Notes: generated from the letters alone by a model not told the origin. A stretch of DNA of 50,715 bases from Oscillospiraceae bacterium (GCA_017470325.1 JAFUES010000014.1:1-50715); one strand, 5' to 3'; positions 1-8,350 are shown, numbered from the stretch's first letter. A program made the numbers and translations.

Positions 1-127
1 CCGAAGATGCTGCCCTGTTGGTAATCCCATGGTGTTCAATCCATGAACCCATGTTTGCATATTTTGTTTCTATGAAAGGGTTTGCAATCTTAACTTCTGG
101 ATGGCGACTGCTCCAACCGGAACTTAA

Positions 128-370
128 CTTTGCAATTCAACTGAGGAAATCATTAAAACCATCGCAGATCACCATGGGGTGACAGTAAACGAGGTGCTTG
201 AAGGACTAGAGGCATGTATTGACATTGGATTGAATAATCAAGAGCCTAGTGTGAAAGAACACTGGAGTGAGATGGCACAAGGGAAAGAGAGACCAGCTGT
301 TTCGGACTTGATTACTTATTCTGCAGGACTGACAGTTGCGAGGTGTGTGGAAGAGGGTATTAAGACATAA
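128..370 (+). pseudogene. Remnant of a small Spo0A-C-terminal-like helical protein
   Basis: An open frame runs from just after a stop codon at 125-127 to a TAA at 368-370, but it has no ATG, GTG or TTG until a GTG at 179 that lacks any ribosome binding site. The peptide continues sensibly upstream of that GTG (STEEIIKTIADHHGVTVNEV), so the coding part is longer than the possible start allows and the 5' end seems lost or frameshifted. The pattern (helical HHGVT-x-NEVL, then GLNNQEPSVKEHW, then a GKERPAVSDLI segment) resembles small clostridial proteins annotated as Spo0A C-terminal-like; this is from memory of the family. The stretch 1-127 is AT-richer than the rest of the window, with nothing else recognised. 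It could instead be a real gene with a start outside the obvious codons. Confidence 0.4.
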
Positions 371-393
371 TAATTTAACAAGAAAAACAAAAA

Positions 394-435
394 AGAGGGC
401 TGGAATCTCGAGAAAAAACGAGACTCCAGCCCTCT
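394..435. terminator. Long hairpin terminator
   Basis: Arms 394-410 and 419-435 pair with a single mismatch around an A-rich 8-base loop. On the minus strand the hairpin is followed by a T-rich run (complement of 381-393), so it works best as a terminator for minus-strand transcription from the tRNA side, but it also lies just behind the remnant ORF on the plus strand. Confidence 0.7.
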
Positions 436-522
436 TAAAAAGCAGCCGAAATGGTTCACTTCCACCCACTATCTCCAAAATGGGTGATGACATCTTTTTA
501 TTTGCACTTGTAAAATGGGCGT

Positions 523-560
523 AAAAAAACCCCGAAACTGTTGAAGTTTCGGGGTTTTTT
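523..560. terminator. Bidirectional Rho-independent terminator behind tRNA-Ser
   Basis: Perfect 10-base stem (530-539 with 545-554) with an A-run before it and a T-run after it, so it can stop transcription from either side. It lies 30 bases past the CCA end of the minus-strand tRNA gene. Confidence 0.85.
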
Positions 561-589
561 GCCGTGACATCTTTTTCATCACGACAAGA

Positions 590-681
590 TGGCGCAGAAG
601 GAGGGATTTGAACCCTCGCGCGCTTTATACACGCCTACTCCCTTAGCAGGGGAGCCCCTTCGGCCTCTTGGGTACTTCTGC
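590..681 (-). tRNA. tRNA-Ser (anticodon GCT)
   Basis: Read on the minus strand, the 7-base acceptor stem GCAGAAG pairs with CTTCTGC, followed by discriminator G and an encoded CCA (590-592). The T arm contains GGGTTCAAATCCC. The anticodon loop CTGCTAA puts anticodon GCT at 645-647, decoding AGC/AGU serine codons. A long variable arm gives the 92-base length expected of a class II serine tRNA. It has its own promoter just upstream and a strong terminator downstream. Confidence 0.96.
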
Positions 682-694
682 AAGCCGCTAAAGT

Positions 695-723
695 ATATTA
701 GCACAGCGGCTTGTGCTTGTCAA
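695..723 (-). promoter_or_regulatory. Promoter of tRNA-Ser
   Basis: On the minus strand there is a consensus -35 TTGACA (718-723), a 17-base spacer and -10 TAATAT (695-700), placing the start a few bases before the tRNA. It sits directly behind the mnmE stop codon. An inverted repeat (682-689 with 705-712) overlaps it. Confidence 0.8.
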
Positions 724-733
724 GGAAAAATGG

Positions 734-2092
734 CTATTTCCCTACGCAAAAGCGCTGAAAGATCCGGTTTGTCACATCTTCGCGTACCGTGCGGCCACTC
801 AGTTCACCCAGCGCGGACATGGCGCTTTCCGTCTCAGTCAGAACGATGTCCGGTGTCATCCCCTGGCGCATGGCATCCAGCGCAGCTTCCATGGAGACGA
901 TGGCCCGGCGGACGGCGTCCGCCTGCCGGGTGTTGGTCAGAATCTCCCCGGCGGGAACCGGCGGCAGCGGGAAGAGGACGGCGATGGCCTGCTCCAGATC
1001 CGCAAGACCCTCTCCGGTGACCGAGCTGACACGCACGATGGGGAGTCTTGTCTCCGGCAGCGGTCCGGCTTCATTCAGGTCCCGTTTGGTGAGGACCACC
1101 ACACCGTGCTCGGCGGTCTCGGCCGCGGCGATGACCTCCCGGTCCTCGGCGGTAAAGGGGGCATTGCCGTCTACCACGGCGATCACCAGCGCCGCATGAG
1201 AGAGGGCGGCCCGGCTCCGTTGAACCCCCAGCTGCTCTACACGATCCTCCGTCTCCCGGATGCCGGCGGTGTCTGTCAGGCGCAGCAGCAGACTGCCCAG
1301 ACGCAGCCGCTCCTCGATGGTATCCCGGGTGGTGCCGGGGACTTCGGTGACGATGGCCCGGTCATAGCCCAGCAGCGCGTTGAGCAGGGAACTCTTGCCC
1401 GCGTTGGGCCGCCCGGCCAGCACGGCGGGGATGCCGCTGTTCATGAACTTGCCCCGGTCAAAGGTGGCAAGCAGCGCGCGCAGCTGCGCCAGCGCACCGG
1501 TCAGTGTGCTTTCATAGTTCTGCAGCTGAAAGTCCTCGATATCCTCATCGGGGTAATCCAGCACCGCGTGATAGTGGGAGCTGATGTCCGTCAGGTCGGA
1601 ATAGATCCCCGCGACCTTGTTGCCGATGGCGCCGGAAAGCTGTCCCGCGGCGTTGCGGGCGGCCTCCACGGTCTCGGCGTCGATCAGATCCACCACGGCC
1701 TCCGCGGAGCTTAGCTCCATGCGGCCGTTGAGGAAAGCCCGTTTGGTAAACTCACCGGGGCCCGCCTGCCGGGCGCCCAGCTGAAACAGCTCCTCCAAAG
1801 CGGCTCGTAGCATAACAGGGGAACCGTGGCACTGCAGCTCCGCTGTGTCCTCACCGGTGTAGCTGCGGGGCCCGCGGCTGATGGTGCACAGGCACAGGTC
1901 CAGCAGATCCCCCTTGGCGGTGTACAGGCCGCCATAGACCAGCTTTCGGTCCGGATAGTCGGACATATGCCCGCCGGTGGAGGGGCGAAACAGGGCGTCC
2001 ATCAGCGGCAGAGACTGGGGACCGGACAGACGGATGATCCCGATGGCGGCCACCTGTGCGCCGGTGGCGATGGCGGCAATGGTATCAGACAT
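734..2092 (-). CDS. mnmE: tRNA modification GTPase MnmE
   Basis: MnmE works with MnmG to put the carboxymethylaminomethyl group on U34 of tRNAs reading two-fold degenerate codons. The 452-residue protein has the family's full length: an N-terminal tetrahydrofolate-binding domain (IAAIATG, later [17 protein letters not shown]), a helical domain, and an inserted G domain with P-loop [20 protein letters not shown] and TKRD. It ends in the hallmark FCVGK with the catalytic cysteine. The start is taken at the third codon of the open frame, because AAAGGAG lies 7 bases before that ATG and only 1 base from the first. It follows the rex terminator on the same strand. mnmG is not in the window. Confidence 0.95.
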   Translation of the reverse strand: MSDTIAAIATGAQVAAIGIIRLSGPQSLPLMDALFRPSTGGHMSDYPDRKLVYGGLYTAKGDLLDLCLCTISRGPRSYTGEDTAELQCHGSPVMLRAALEELFQLGARQAGPGEFTKRAFLNGRMELSSAEAVVDLIDAETVEAARNAAGQLSGAIGNKVAGIYSDLTDISSHYHAVLDYPDEDIEDFQLQNYESTLTGALAQLRALLATFDRGKFMNSGIPAVLAGRPNAGKSSLLNALLGYDRAIVTEVPGTTRDTIEERLRLGSLLLRLTDTAGIRETEDRVEQLGVQRSRAALSHAALVIAVVDGNAPFTAEDREVIAAAETAEHGVVVLTKRDLNEAGPLPETRLPIVRVSSVTGEGLADLEQAIAVLFPLPPVPAGEILTNTRQADAVRRAIVSMEAALDAMRQGMTPDIVLTETESAMSALGELSGRTVREDVTNRIFQRFCVGK

Positions 2093-2119
2093 GGTCATTC
2101 TCCTTTGGTACAGACAGCG

Positions 2120-2150
2120 AAAAAAGCTTCCCGAGGGGGAAGCTTTTTCT
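2120..2150. terminator. Terminator between rex and mnmE
   Basis: A 12-base stem (2121-2132 with 2137-2148) with A-run and T-run on its two sides. On the minus strand it follows the rex stop, so rex is transcribed separately from mnmE. Confidence 0.85.
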
Positions 2151-2172
2151 CATGAAATATCAGCGTGAGCGC

Positions 2173-2847
2173 TCAGCTCTGCTTTTCCGCCTTGGCGGCC
2201 TTGGCCGCCCGCTCGTCATGACGCTCGGAAACGAAGTAGCTCAGGGACAGCAGACTGTCGGAGAAATGCACGTTCTCCACAATGGTGCTGCTGTTGGGCT
2301 CGGTCAGTTCCACATTGGTGAAGTTCCAGATAGCTTCGATGCCGTTCTCGGTCAGGGTATTGGTGACGGAAACAGCCACCTCCTTGGGGACGGTCAGAAC
2401 AGCCACATCCACAGGGTTGTTCCGAATATAGTCCACCAGCTCATCCACGGAGAGGATGGGGACGCCGCCGAAGGTGGTACCGATCAGAGCAGGATTCACG
2501 TCGAAAGCAGCGGCCAGCTGGAAGCCCCAGTCGGAGAAACAGAAATTGTCCATCAAAGCGTGACCAATGTTGCCGACGCCGATCAAAATGGCGTGATAGC
2601 CACGGTCCATCCCCAGGATGGTTGCGATCTGGGACCGGAGGACCGGCACATTGTAGCCGTAGCCCTGCTGGCCGAATTCACCAAAGCAGCTGAAATCCTG
2701 GCGGATCTGGGAGGGGGTGAGCCCCAGCTGCTGCCCCAGCTCAAAAGAGGATATCCGGCTGACGCCGTTTTCGCTCAGCTCGTCCAGCTTGCGAAGATAA
2801 CGGGGGAGACGGCGGATTACATTGTTGGAAACCTTGACACGCTTCAC
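2173..2847 (-). CDS. rex: Redox-sensing transcriptional repressor Rex
   Basis: Rex binds DNA at low NADH/NAD+ and releases it when NADH rises, controlling fermentation and electron-transfer genes in Firmicutes. The N-terminal winged helix covers roughly residues 1-75 (RRLPRYLRKLDEL, then SQIRQDFSCFGEFGQQGYGY), followed by a Rossmann domain with the NADH motif GVGNIG. The C-terminus is Lys/Ala-rich. I start at the GTG at 2845-2847: AAGGAG lies 9 bases before it, while the upstream ATG at 2865 has no ribosome binding site. That gives 224 residues, slightly longer than most Rex proteins. It has its own promoter and terminator. Confidence 0.94.
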   Translation of the reverse strand: MKRVKVSNNVIRRLPRYLRKLDELSENGVSRISSFELGQQLGLTPSQIRQDFSCFGEFGQQGYGYNVPVLRSQIATILGMDRGYHAILIGVGNIGHALMDNFCFSDWGFQLAAAFDVNPALIGTTFGGVPILSVDELVDYIRNNPVDVAVLTVPKEVAVSVTNTLTENGIEAIWNFTNVELTEPNSSTIVENVHFSDSLLSLSYFVSERHDERAAKAAKAEKQS

Positions 2848-2866
2848 GTTCTTACGCTCCTTCATC

Positions 2867-2904
2867 TATGTCATGGATATAATACCCACAAATATCATGA
2901 CATA
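2867..2904 (-). promoter_or_regulatory. Inverted repeat in the rex leader
   Basis: Two perfect 9-base arms (2867-2875 TATGTCATG and 2896-2904 CATGACATA) are separated by 20 bases and lie between the -10 box and the rex start. It does not resemble the usual Rex operator, so it may be an mRNA hairpin or another regulator's site. Confidence 0.45.
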
Positions 2905-2933
2905 ATTATAACACGATTTAATGTACGGTTCAA
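2905..2933 (-). promoter_or_regulatory. rex promoter
   Basis: On the minus strand: -35 TTGAAC (2928-2933), exactly 17 bases, then -10 TATAAT (2905-2910) with an extended TG. Confidence 0.8.
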
Positions 2934-2958
2934 GAAAAAAATCACACGATTTCTTCAT
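2934..2958 (-). terminator. Weak terminator after csaA
   Basis: On the minus strand an 8-base AT-rich stem with one wobble pair and loop GTGT runs straight into a T-run. It lies about 50 bases past the csaA stop and just before the rex -35 box. Confidence 0.4.
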
Positions 2959-3007
2959 ACTCAGCCCCGATGGGGTCGAGGTGAAAGGGCTGTCGATCCC
3001 GGGACTG

Positions 3008-3337
3008 TCAGCCCAACTTGTCTCCGTTCTTAACGGGCTTGTCCGGCGTGATGAGCACCACGCCGCCTTCGCTGTAGGTGCCCAGCACCAGCACCTCGGA
3101 AAAGAAGTTGGCGATCTGCCGGGGCGGGAAGTTGACCACGGCCAGCACCTGCTTGCCGATCAGCTCCTCAGCGCTGTAATGGTCCGTGATCTGGGCGGAG
3201 GAGCGCTTGACACCCAACTCCTCACCAAAGTCCACTTCCAGCTGATAGGCGGGCTTGCGGGCCTTTTCAAAGTTCTTGGCGCCCACGATGGTACCTACAC
3301 GAATGTCCAGTTTCATGAAATCGTCAAATACAGCCAT
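3008..3337 (-). CDS. csaA: CsaA-like tRNA-binding/chaperone protein
   Basis: A 109-residue single-domain OB-fold protein of the tRNA-binding (EMAP-II/MetRS-beta) family. It matches the CsaA signature along its whole length: MAVFDDFMKLDIRVGTI, SSAQIT, VVNFPPRQI, SEVLVLG, GDKLG. B. subtilis CsaA is reported to help secretion and to bind tRNA. The start is the ATG at 3335-3337, since AAAGGAG is 8 bases upstream; a GTG three codons earlier overlaps the binding site. It follows the EamA gene by 13 bases and is probably co-transcribed with it. Confidence 0.92.
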   Translation of the reverse strand: MAVFDDFMKLDIRVGTIVGAKNFEKARKPAYQLEVDFGEELGVKRSSAQITDHYSAEELIGKQVLAVVNFPPRQIANFFSEVLVLGTYSEGGVVLITPDKPVKNGDKLG

Positions 3338-3350
3338 GTGACACACTCCT

Positions 3351-4241
3351 TTAAGATGGATTGGTTTTTTCTTTTTCAGGCAGCTCGCAGATCAGAGCGG
3401 CCCCCAGGATCAGCACGGCGCCCAATGCGCCCAAGAGGCCCAGCGGCTCCCGCAGGATCAGCGCAGACAGCAGCACCGCCACCACCGGGTCGATGTAACT
3501 GAGGATGGCCAGGGTCTGGGATTTCAGGTGTTCCACCGCGCCGAAATACAGGTAATAGGCCACGCCCGTGTGCACGACGCCCACAGTCACCAGCAGCAAC
3601 AGCGTGCGCGGTGAGAGGACCATCCCGGCAAAGGCGCCGGTCAAAGCATCATAGGGCAGCAGCACGATGGCGGAGATGATCAGCTGCATGATGGTGCGCT
3701 CGTAGGCGGAAAGGCCATTGAGCTTCTTGTTGCTGATGACGATCAGCGCGTAGAACACCGCGGCGCAGAGGGCCAGAAACACGCCCCGCAGCTCTCCGGC
3801 GGCAGGAAGGCCGCCCTTGGCCACACCGGAGACGAAGACCATACCCAACAGCGCGGCCAGCACGCACAGTGCTTTCCGCAGAGACATGCGCTCCTTAAAC
3901 ACGAAAGGCGACAGCACCACCAGAATGATGGGGGCCATGTAATAGCACAGCGTCGCCGTGGCGACGGTGGTGTAACGGTAGGACTCAAACAGTAAAATCC
4001 AGTTGAAGCCCAGCATGGCGCCGGTGACGCAGAGGCGCGGGAGCACTGCGCGGATCGCCGCCCAGGAGAGCCAGGTCCGCTTGATCAGCAGCACCAGCAC
4101 CAGAAAGAGGGAACCGATCACACCGCGGGCCAGGGCGATGACGGAGGAGGACAGGGGGATGTAGCGCACGAATAGGCCGATGGTGCCGTAGATGAACATG
4201 GAAAGGATCACGTTCAGCCGTGCAGTTTTCTCCCGAGCCAT
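3351..4241 (-). CDS. EamA/DMT-superfamily permease
   Basis: A 296-residue hydrophobic protein with about ten membrane segments arranged as two homologous halves. The first starts LNVILSMFIYGTIGLFVRYI, and the second, after roughly residue 145, starts GVFLALCAAVFYALIVISN. The second half ends in the family-typical YIDPVVAVLLSALILREPL. DMT/EamA proteins export or exchange small metabolites such as amino acids; the substrate cannot be read from the sequence. An AGGAGG site precedes the ATG. It is first in a two-gene unit with csaA, divergent from rlmI, with its own promoter in the shared region. Confidence 0.88.
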   Translation of the reverse strand: MAREKTARLNVILSMFIYGTIGLFVRYIPLSSSVIALARGVIGSLFLVLVLLIKRTWLSWAAIRAVLPRLCVTGAMLGFNWILLFESYRYTTVATATLCYYMAPIILVVLSPFVFKERMSLRKALCVLAALLGMVFVSGVAKGGLPAAGELRGVFLALCAAVFYALIVISNKKLNGLSAYERTIMQLIISAIVLLPYDALTGAFAGMVLSPRTLLLLVTVGVVHTGVAYYLYFGAVEHLKSQTLAILSYIDPVVAVLLSALILREPLGLLGALGAVLILGAALICELPEKEKTNPS

Positions 4242-4274
4242 GGAAACGCCTCCTGTTTAAAAATTCCAGCCTTG

Positions 4275-4303
4275 ACTATAGCACAAAAGAAGAATCTTGA
4301 AAA
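4275..4303 (-). promoter_or_regulatory. Promoter of the EamA-csaA unit
   Basis: On the minus strand: -35 TTTTCA (4298-4303), 17 bases, -10 TATAGT (4275-4280). It lies back to back with the rlmI promoter. Confidence 0.55.
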
Positions 4304-4307
4304 GCCC

Positions 4308-4336
4308 TTTTGATTTATGTCTGGCTGTGGTATAAT
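4308..4336 (+). promoter_or_regulatory. rlmI promoter, extended -10
   Basis: -35-like TTTTGA (4308-4313), 17 bases, perfect -10 TATAAT (4331-4336) preceded by TG at 4328-4329 (extended -10). It lies 27 bases before the rlmI start. Confidence 0.75.
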
Positions 4337-4363
4337 GACAAAGAACATAAAGGAGTTGAGCGT

Positions 4364-5593
4364 ATGAAAGCAGACCGTCCCTATCCCCGCTTTATCATCA
4401 GCAAGAAGGGCACCCAGTGGGTGGAGCAGGGACATCCCTGGATCTATGAGGCGGAGGTCCTGGCCGAGGAGGGCGCCTGTGACAACGGTGCTCTGGCCGA
4501 CGCGGTCAGCGAAAAGGGCAAGTATCTGGGCACGGGCTTTGTCAGCCGTCAGAGCAAGATCCGCCTGCGCCTGATCTCCCGCAACGCCAACGACCGCTTC
4601 GATGAGGCCTTCTGGCGGCGGCGGCTCCAATACGCCTGGGACTATCGGAAGACCGTCATGGGAGACGATGTGTCCTGCTGCCGCATCATCTTCGGTGAGG
4701 CCGACAGCTTCCCGGGACTGACGGTGGATCGATTTTCCAATATTTTGGTCACGCAGACCCTGTCGGTGGGGATCGAGAGTATTAAAAACCGACTTTTTCC
4801 TCTGCTGGTGGAGATTCTGCGGAAAGACGGACAGACGATCGATGGGCTCTATGAGCGCAACGACGTGGCCATCCGAAACCTGGAGGGACTGGCACAGGAC
4901 AAGGGCTGGTTCCCGCTGCCGGGAGAAATGCTCCCGGAGAGCACGGTCACCGAGATCGTAGAGAACGGTATCCGCTATGCGGTGGATGTGGAGAACGGGC
5001 AGAAGACCGGCTTCTTCCTGGACCAGAAATACAACCGCCTGGCGGTGGCACGCCTGGCCAAGGGACGGCGAGTGTTGGACTGCTTTACCCACACCGGCTC
5101 CTTCGCTCTGAACGCGGCGCTGGGCGGCGCGGAGCATGTGACGGCTGTGGACGTGTCCGCCACCGCCATCGAGATGGCCAGGGAGAACGCCCGGCGCAAC
5201 GGCCTGGAGGACAAGATGGATTTCCTGGTGGCGGATGTGTTCGACCTGCTTCCCGCCCTGAAGGAGAAGGGCGGCGCGCCTTACGATTTCATCATCCTGG
5301 ACCCGCCCGCCTTTACCAAGTCCCGCAAGACCGTAGGCAGTGCAGAGCGGGGCTATAAGGAGATCAACCTCCGGGCGCTGCAGCTGCTGCCCAGGGGCGG
5401 CTATTTTGCCACCGCCTCCTGCAGCCACTTCATGCGTAGTGATCTGTTCGTGAAGATGCTTCGTTCCGCCGCGGCGGACGCGGGCGTGGAGCTGCGACAG
5501 ATCGAAGCCCGGCAGCAGGCTCCGGACCACCCCATCCTGTGGAACGTCCCGGAGACGGATTACTTGAAGTTCTATCTCTTTCAGGTGGTTTAG
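4364..5593 (+). CDS. rlmI: Class I SAM-dependent rRNA methyltransferase, RlmI-like
   Basis: RlmI makes 5-methylcytosine in 23S rRNA. The 409-residue protein has the family layout: an N-terminal PUA domain (PRFIISKKGTQWVEQGHPWIYE), a central EEHEE-type domain, and a C-terminal Rossmann methyltransferase domain. The last contains the SAM-binding VLDCFTHTGSFALNAALGG, the catalytic-loop DPPAFTKS and an SCSHFM motif. I start at the ATG at 4364, which has AAAGGAG upstream; the open frame extends further up but crosses the -10 box. It is a single-gene unit ending at a terminator shared with the convergent minus-strand operon. Which cytosine it modifies is inferred from the family. Confidence 0.85.
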   Translation: MKADRPYPRFIISKKGTQWVEQGHPWIYEAEVLAEEGACDNGALADAVSEKGKYLGTGFVSRQSKIRLRLISRNANDRFDEAFWRRRLQYAWDYRKTVMGDDVSCCRIIFGEADSFPGLTVDRFSNILVTQTLSVGIESIKNRLFPLLVEILRKDGQTIDGLYERNDVAIRNLEGLAQDKGWFPLPGEMLPESTVTEIVENGIRYAVDVENGQKTGFFLDQKYNRLAVARLAKGRRVLDCFTHTGSFALNAALGGAEHVTAVDVSATAIEMARENARRNGLEDKMDFLVADVFDLLPALKEKGGAPYDFIILDPPAFTKSRKTVGSAERGYKEINLRALQLLPRGGYFATASCSHFMRSDLFVKMLRSAAADAGVELRQIEARQQAPDHPILWNVPETDYLKFYLFQVV

Positions 5594-5596
5594 AAA

Positions 5597-5620
5597 GTTT
5601 ACATAATTTGATTTACATAA
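5597..5620. repeat. ATTATGTNAAC motif copy and half-copy (intergenic)
   Basis: GTTTACATAAT at 5597-5607 is the minus-strand form of ATTATGTAAAC, followed by a degenerate second copy at 5611-5620. This is the only full intergenic member of the ten-copy motif set (see findings) and carries the unconstrained base A at N. It lies between the rlmI stop and the shared terminator. Confidence 0.7.
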
Positions 5621-5659
5621 CCACAAGAGCCCGGAGCAGATGCTCCGGGCTCTTGTGGT
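5620..5659. terminator. Perfect 18-base convergent terminator
   Basis: Arms 5620-5637 and 5642-5659 are perfectly complementary with loop AGAT. It serves rlmI on the plus strand and the four-gene minus operon, whose last stop is at 5675. Confidence 0.8.
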
Positions 5660-5674
5660 GTTGATGGACAGAGC

Positions 5675-6154
5675 TTACTTGCTGTCGGCGCCGTCCTTCT
5701 CGGTGGCGGAGACGATGTCCTCGAAATCACCGATCTCCACATCAATATCGGGATCCATGCCGCTGTCCGCGGCGGCGAACTCCGCCTTCATGGCGCTGAT
5801 CTCCGCCTCCTTGGCGGCGATGCTCTCGGACAGCTCCCTGGCCTGGGAGAACAGGCCCGCATAGAAGCCCTCGGGCGCGTCCTTGGCCTGCTCATAGTAG
5901 AGCTTGCCGATCTCGGTATAGACCCGGTTGAGCTCCTGGCTCTCGCCGTTGATCTCCAGGCTGAGCTTGGCGATGCGGCCGTAGGATTTGGCCCGGCCGG
6001 TGCCCTGGGCGTAGATATCCCGCACACTGTTGTTCTCGGCGGTATCCTTGACCTTGTCTACGAACTGCGTGACGGTATCGCTCTGGGCAATCTCCTTGGC
6101 CTTGCCTACCAGATTGCTGATGGTTCCGGTGATGATGTCCTTGTAATCAGCCAT
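5675..6154 (-). CDS. Small helical (coiled-coil) protein of unknown function
   Basis: Not recognised as a named family. The 159-residue soluble protein starts MADYKDIITGTISNLVGKAKE and is mostly amphipathic helix. It has a tyrosine-containing helix (IGKLYYEQAKDAPEG) and an Ala/Glu/Lys helix around residues 110-135, then an acidic, aspartate-rich tail (DPDIDVEIGDFEDI). There is no signal peptide, membrane segment or cysteine. The ATG at 6154 follows AAGGAGG; the longer open frame upstream is inside lgt. It begins 13 bases after the lgt stop, so it is the last gene of the yfmF-yfmH-lgt unit, which gives no direct clue to its role. Confidence 0.8.
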   Translation of the reverse strand: MADYKDIITGTISNLVGKAKEIAQSDTVTQFVDKVKDTAENNSVRDIYAQGTGRAKSYGRIAKLSLEINGESQELNRVYTEIGKLYYEQAKDAPEGFYAGLFSQARELSESIAAKEAEISAMKAEFAAADSGMDPDIDVEIGDFEDIVSATEKDGADSK

Positions 6155-6167
6155 GATACATACCTCC

Positions 6168-7070
6168 TTATGTGGTTTCCTTGTTGTTTGTGGCTTCCTC
6201 CGCCGCGGCACGGACCCGGTTGACGTACAGGGCTTCCGGGGGATGGGGGCGGCGGCTTTGAATGATAAGGATCACAAGTGTGATCAAAACAAGCGCGATG
6301 GAAAGCGCCTGGGATACCCGTATGCTGCTGCCGAAGAGATAGAGGCTGTCGGCACGGAGACCTTCGATCCAGCTGCGGCCCAGACCGTACCAGAAGAAGT
6401 ACAGCAGGATACACTGCCCGTCGTATTTCCGGCGGCCCCGCTTGAGCAGGATCAAAAGGGCGATAAAGCCGATCAGGTTCCACAGACTTTCATACAGAAA
6501 GGTGGGGTGGACAAAGATCGTGCTGCCGTCCGGGGCGGTGAGGCCCATGCGGCAGAAGATCTCCGTCTCGGCGCCGAAGGCCTCCCGGTTGAGGAAGTTG
6601 CCCCAGCGGCCGATGATCTGTCCGGGCAGGACCCCATAGACCGCCAGGTCCAGCATGGCCGGAATGGGGATCTTTTTCCTGCGGCAGATGATGCAGATGG
6701 AGAGCACGCCAAAGATGATGCCGCCGTAGATGGCGAGCCCGCCTTCCCAGACGGCGAAGATCTTGCCTGGCTGCTGCAGGTACTCATCCAGCCGGAAGAG
6801 CACGTAATACAGCCGCGCCCCCAGGATGGCCATGGGGATCAGCAGGATCATCATGTCGTAAAAGTCATCCGCTTTGATGCCGAAGTGTTTGCTGATGTGG
6901 GAGCAGAACAGCAGAGCGAAGATGAAGCCGAAGGCGATCAGTACGCCGTAGAAATAAATGGGCCTTCCGAAGATCGTAAAGTAAGACGGCGGATCCAGCG
7001 AAAAGTTCCCAAGGCCCGGAAAGCTGATGCTGGAATCCCGCTGGATGGTTTGGATCAGGATGGGGAACAT
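6168..7070 (-). CDS. lgt: Prolipoprotein diacylglyceryl transferase
   Basis: Lgt transfers diacylglycerol from phosphatidylglycerol to the lipobox cysteine of prelipoproteins at the membrane. The 300-residue protein has about seven membrane segments and the signature GRWGNFLNREAFG with the essential arginine and asparagine, plus GLRADSLYLF near the C-terminus. The gene overlaps the yfmH stop: ATGACCATG holds two possible starts. I prefer the second (7068-7070), because GAAGG sits 7 bases before it and only 1 base before the first (7076). At least two lipoproteins with clear lipoboxes are encoded in this window (19551, 20568). Confidence 0.94.
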   Translation of the reverse strand: MFPILIQTIQRDSSISFPGLGNFSLDPPSYFTIFGRPIYFYGVLIAFGFIFALLFCSHISKHFGIKADDFYDMMILLIPMAILGARLYYVLFRLDEYLQQPGKIFAVWEGGLAIYGGIIFGVLSICIICRRKKIPIPAMLDLAVYGVLPGQIIGRWGNFLNREAFGAETEIFCRMGLTAPDGSTIFVHPTFLYESLWNLIGFIALLILLKRGRRKYDGQCILLYFFWYGLGRSWIEGLRADSLYLFGSSIRVSQALSIALVLITLVILIIQSRRPHPPEALYVNRVRAAAEEATNNKETT

Positions 7071-7072
7071 GG

Positions 7073-8350
7073 TCATACCTTCTTCGGTTCGATGATGCTC
7101 AGGGCCAGACGTTCGGGGGCCAGAGTCTGCCGCACGAAGTCCTCGCATTCGCTCTTACGGATGCTCTGCAGCAGCAGCGGCGCGTCCAAAGAGCAGAAGC
7201 CGTCAAACAAGCCCTCCGCCATGGAGACGCACACATTGTCAAAGTCCTCCAGGCCCCGGAGCCGGGCGCCGTAGGAGGCGCGCTTGGCCCGCTCAAAGCG
7301 GTCCGCGTCAAAGCCCTCCGCGGCAACGCGGGCGACCTCGGCGCTGAGTTCCTTCAGCACGGTTTCCGGTTGGGCGCTCTCGCCGCCGATGATCACCGTA
7401 CCGGTACCGGCGATGAAGTCCACCTCATAGTCATAATCCCGGTTCAGGATGCCCTCGGCGTATAGCCTGGTGTAGAGAGGGGAGGAGGAACCGGTGAGCA
7501 GCCGCAGGGCCAGCTGCGCCGTCAGCCGCTGGCGCAGGGCAGCCTCCCCCGCCGGGGCGGGGCGGAGCTTTGCGCCGATGAGAAACTGGGGCGCGGAGAC
7601 GGCCATAGCCGCTTTCTCGTACGTGCTGACCGGCAGAAGATCTTCCTCCTCGCCGAAGTCGGCTGTGGGGATCCCGGCAAGCTCCTTGGGCAATTCCTCC
7701 TGGGCGATGGCAAGGATCCGCTCCGGATCCACGTCGCCCTCCACGCACAGGCACATGTTGCTGGGGGCGTAAAACACCTTATGGCAGGCGTACAGCGTCT
7801 CGTGGGTGATCTGGGCGATGCTTTCCACTGTGCCGGCTACCCGGTCCCGGATGGGGTGATGGGCGTAAAGCTGCCGCAGAAGATTGTAGTAGAGGGCGGT
7901 GCCGGGATTATCCTCGCCCATGCGGATCTCCTGCGCGATGATGCCCTGCTCCTTCTGCACGGTCTCCGCCGTGAAATAGGGGGTGGACACAAAGTGCAGC
8001 AGCATCCGCAGATTTTCTTCAAAGCTGTGGGTGCTCTGGAAATAGTAGCAGGTCATGCCGCTGGAGGTGAAGGCGTTGGGATCCGCCCCATTGGCAGTCA
8101 GCAGATTCAGGGCGTTATCCCCATTGGGCAGGTCGAACATCTTGTGTTCCAGATAATGGGCCACCCCCGCCGGGGTATCCAGAGTCTGCCCGTCAATGGT
8201 AAAGCGGCGGTGGGCGCCGCCGTAATTGGTGGCAAAGGCCGCGTAGCTGGTACGAAAGCCGGGCTTGGGGAGTACCCGCAGGCGCAGTCCGTTGGGGAGG
8301 GTCTGGGCGTACAGGGTCTCACCCAACTGGGGGTATTCATGCTTCTCCAT
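7073..8350 (-). CDS. M16-family zinc peptidase, YfmH type
   Basis: A 425-residue insulinase/pitrilysin-family protein with the inverted zinc motif HYLEH (His-x-x-Glu-His) about 65 residues from the start, so probably the active partner of the pair. It matches the group named YfmH in databases (ymfH in B. subtilis); in that species the neighbouring genes are linked to elongation factor P modification, but the link here is only by family. The ATG at 8350 follows GAGGAGG. The start overlaps the end of the YfmF-type gene by 14 bases, a sign of translational coupling and of a heterodimer like other M16 pairs. Confidence 0.88.
   Translation of the reverse strand: MEKHEYPQLGETLYAQTLPNGLRLRVLPKPGFRTSYAAFATNYGGAHRRFTIDGQTLDTPAGVAHYLEHKMFDLPNGDNALNLLTANGADPNAFTSSGMTCYYFQSTHSFEENLRMLLHFVSTPYFTAETVQKEQGIIAQEIRMGEDNPGTALYYNLLRQLYAHHPIRDRVAGTVESIAQITHETLYACHKVFYAPSNMCLCVEGDVDPERILAIAQEELPKELAGIPTADFGEEEDLLPVSTYEKAAMAVSAPQFLIGAKLRPAPAGEAALRQRLTAQLALRLLTGSSSPLYTRLYAEGILNRDYDYEVDFIAGTGTVIIGGESAQPETVLKELSAEVARVAAEGFDADRFERAKRASYGARLRGLEDFDNVCVSMAEGLFDGFCSLDAPLLLQSIRKSECEDFVRQTLAPERLALSIIEPKKV

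Noticed and set aside
3..182. An open frame (EDAALLVIPW ... ITMG) at the start of the plus strand
   Set aside because: No start site, no recognisable family, and it overlaps the remnant in another frame.
4214..5626. A 470-residue minus-strand open frame opposite rlmI
   Set aside because: Shadow of the methyltransferase gene; crosses both divergent promoters and has no ribosome binding site.
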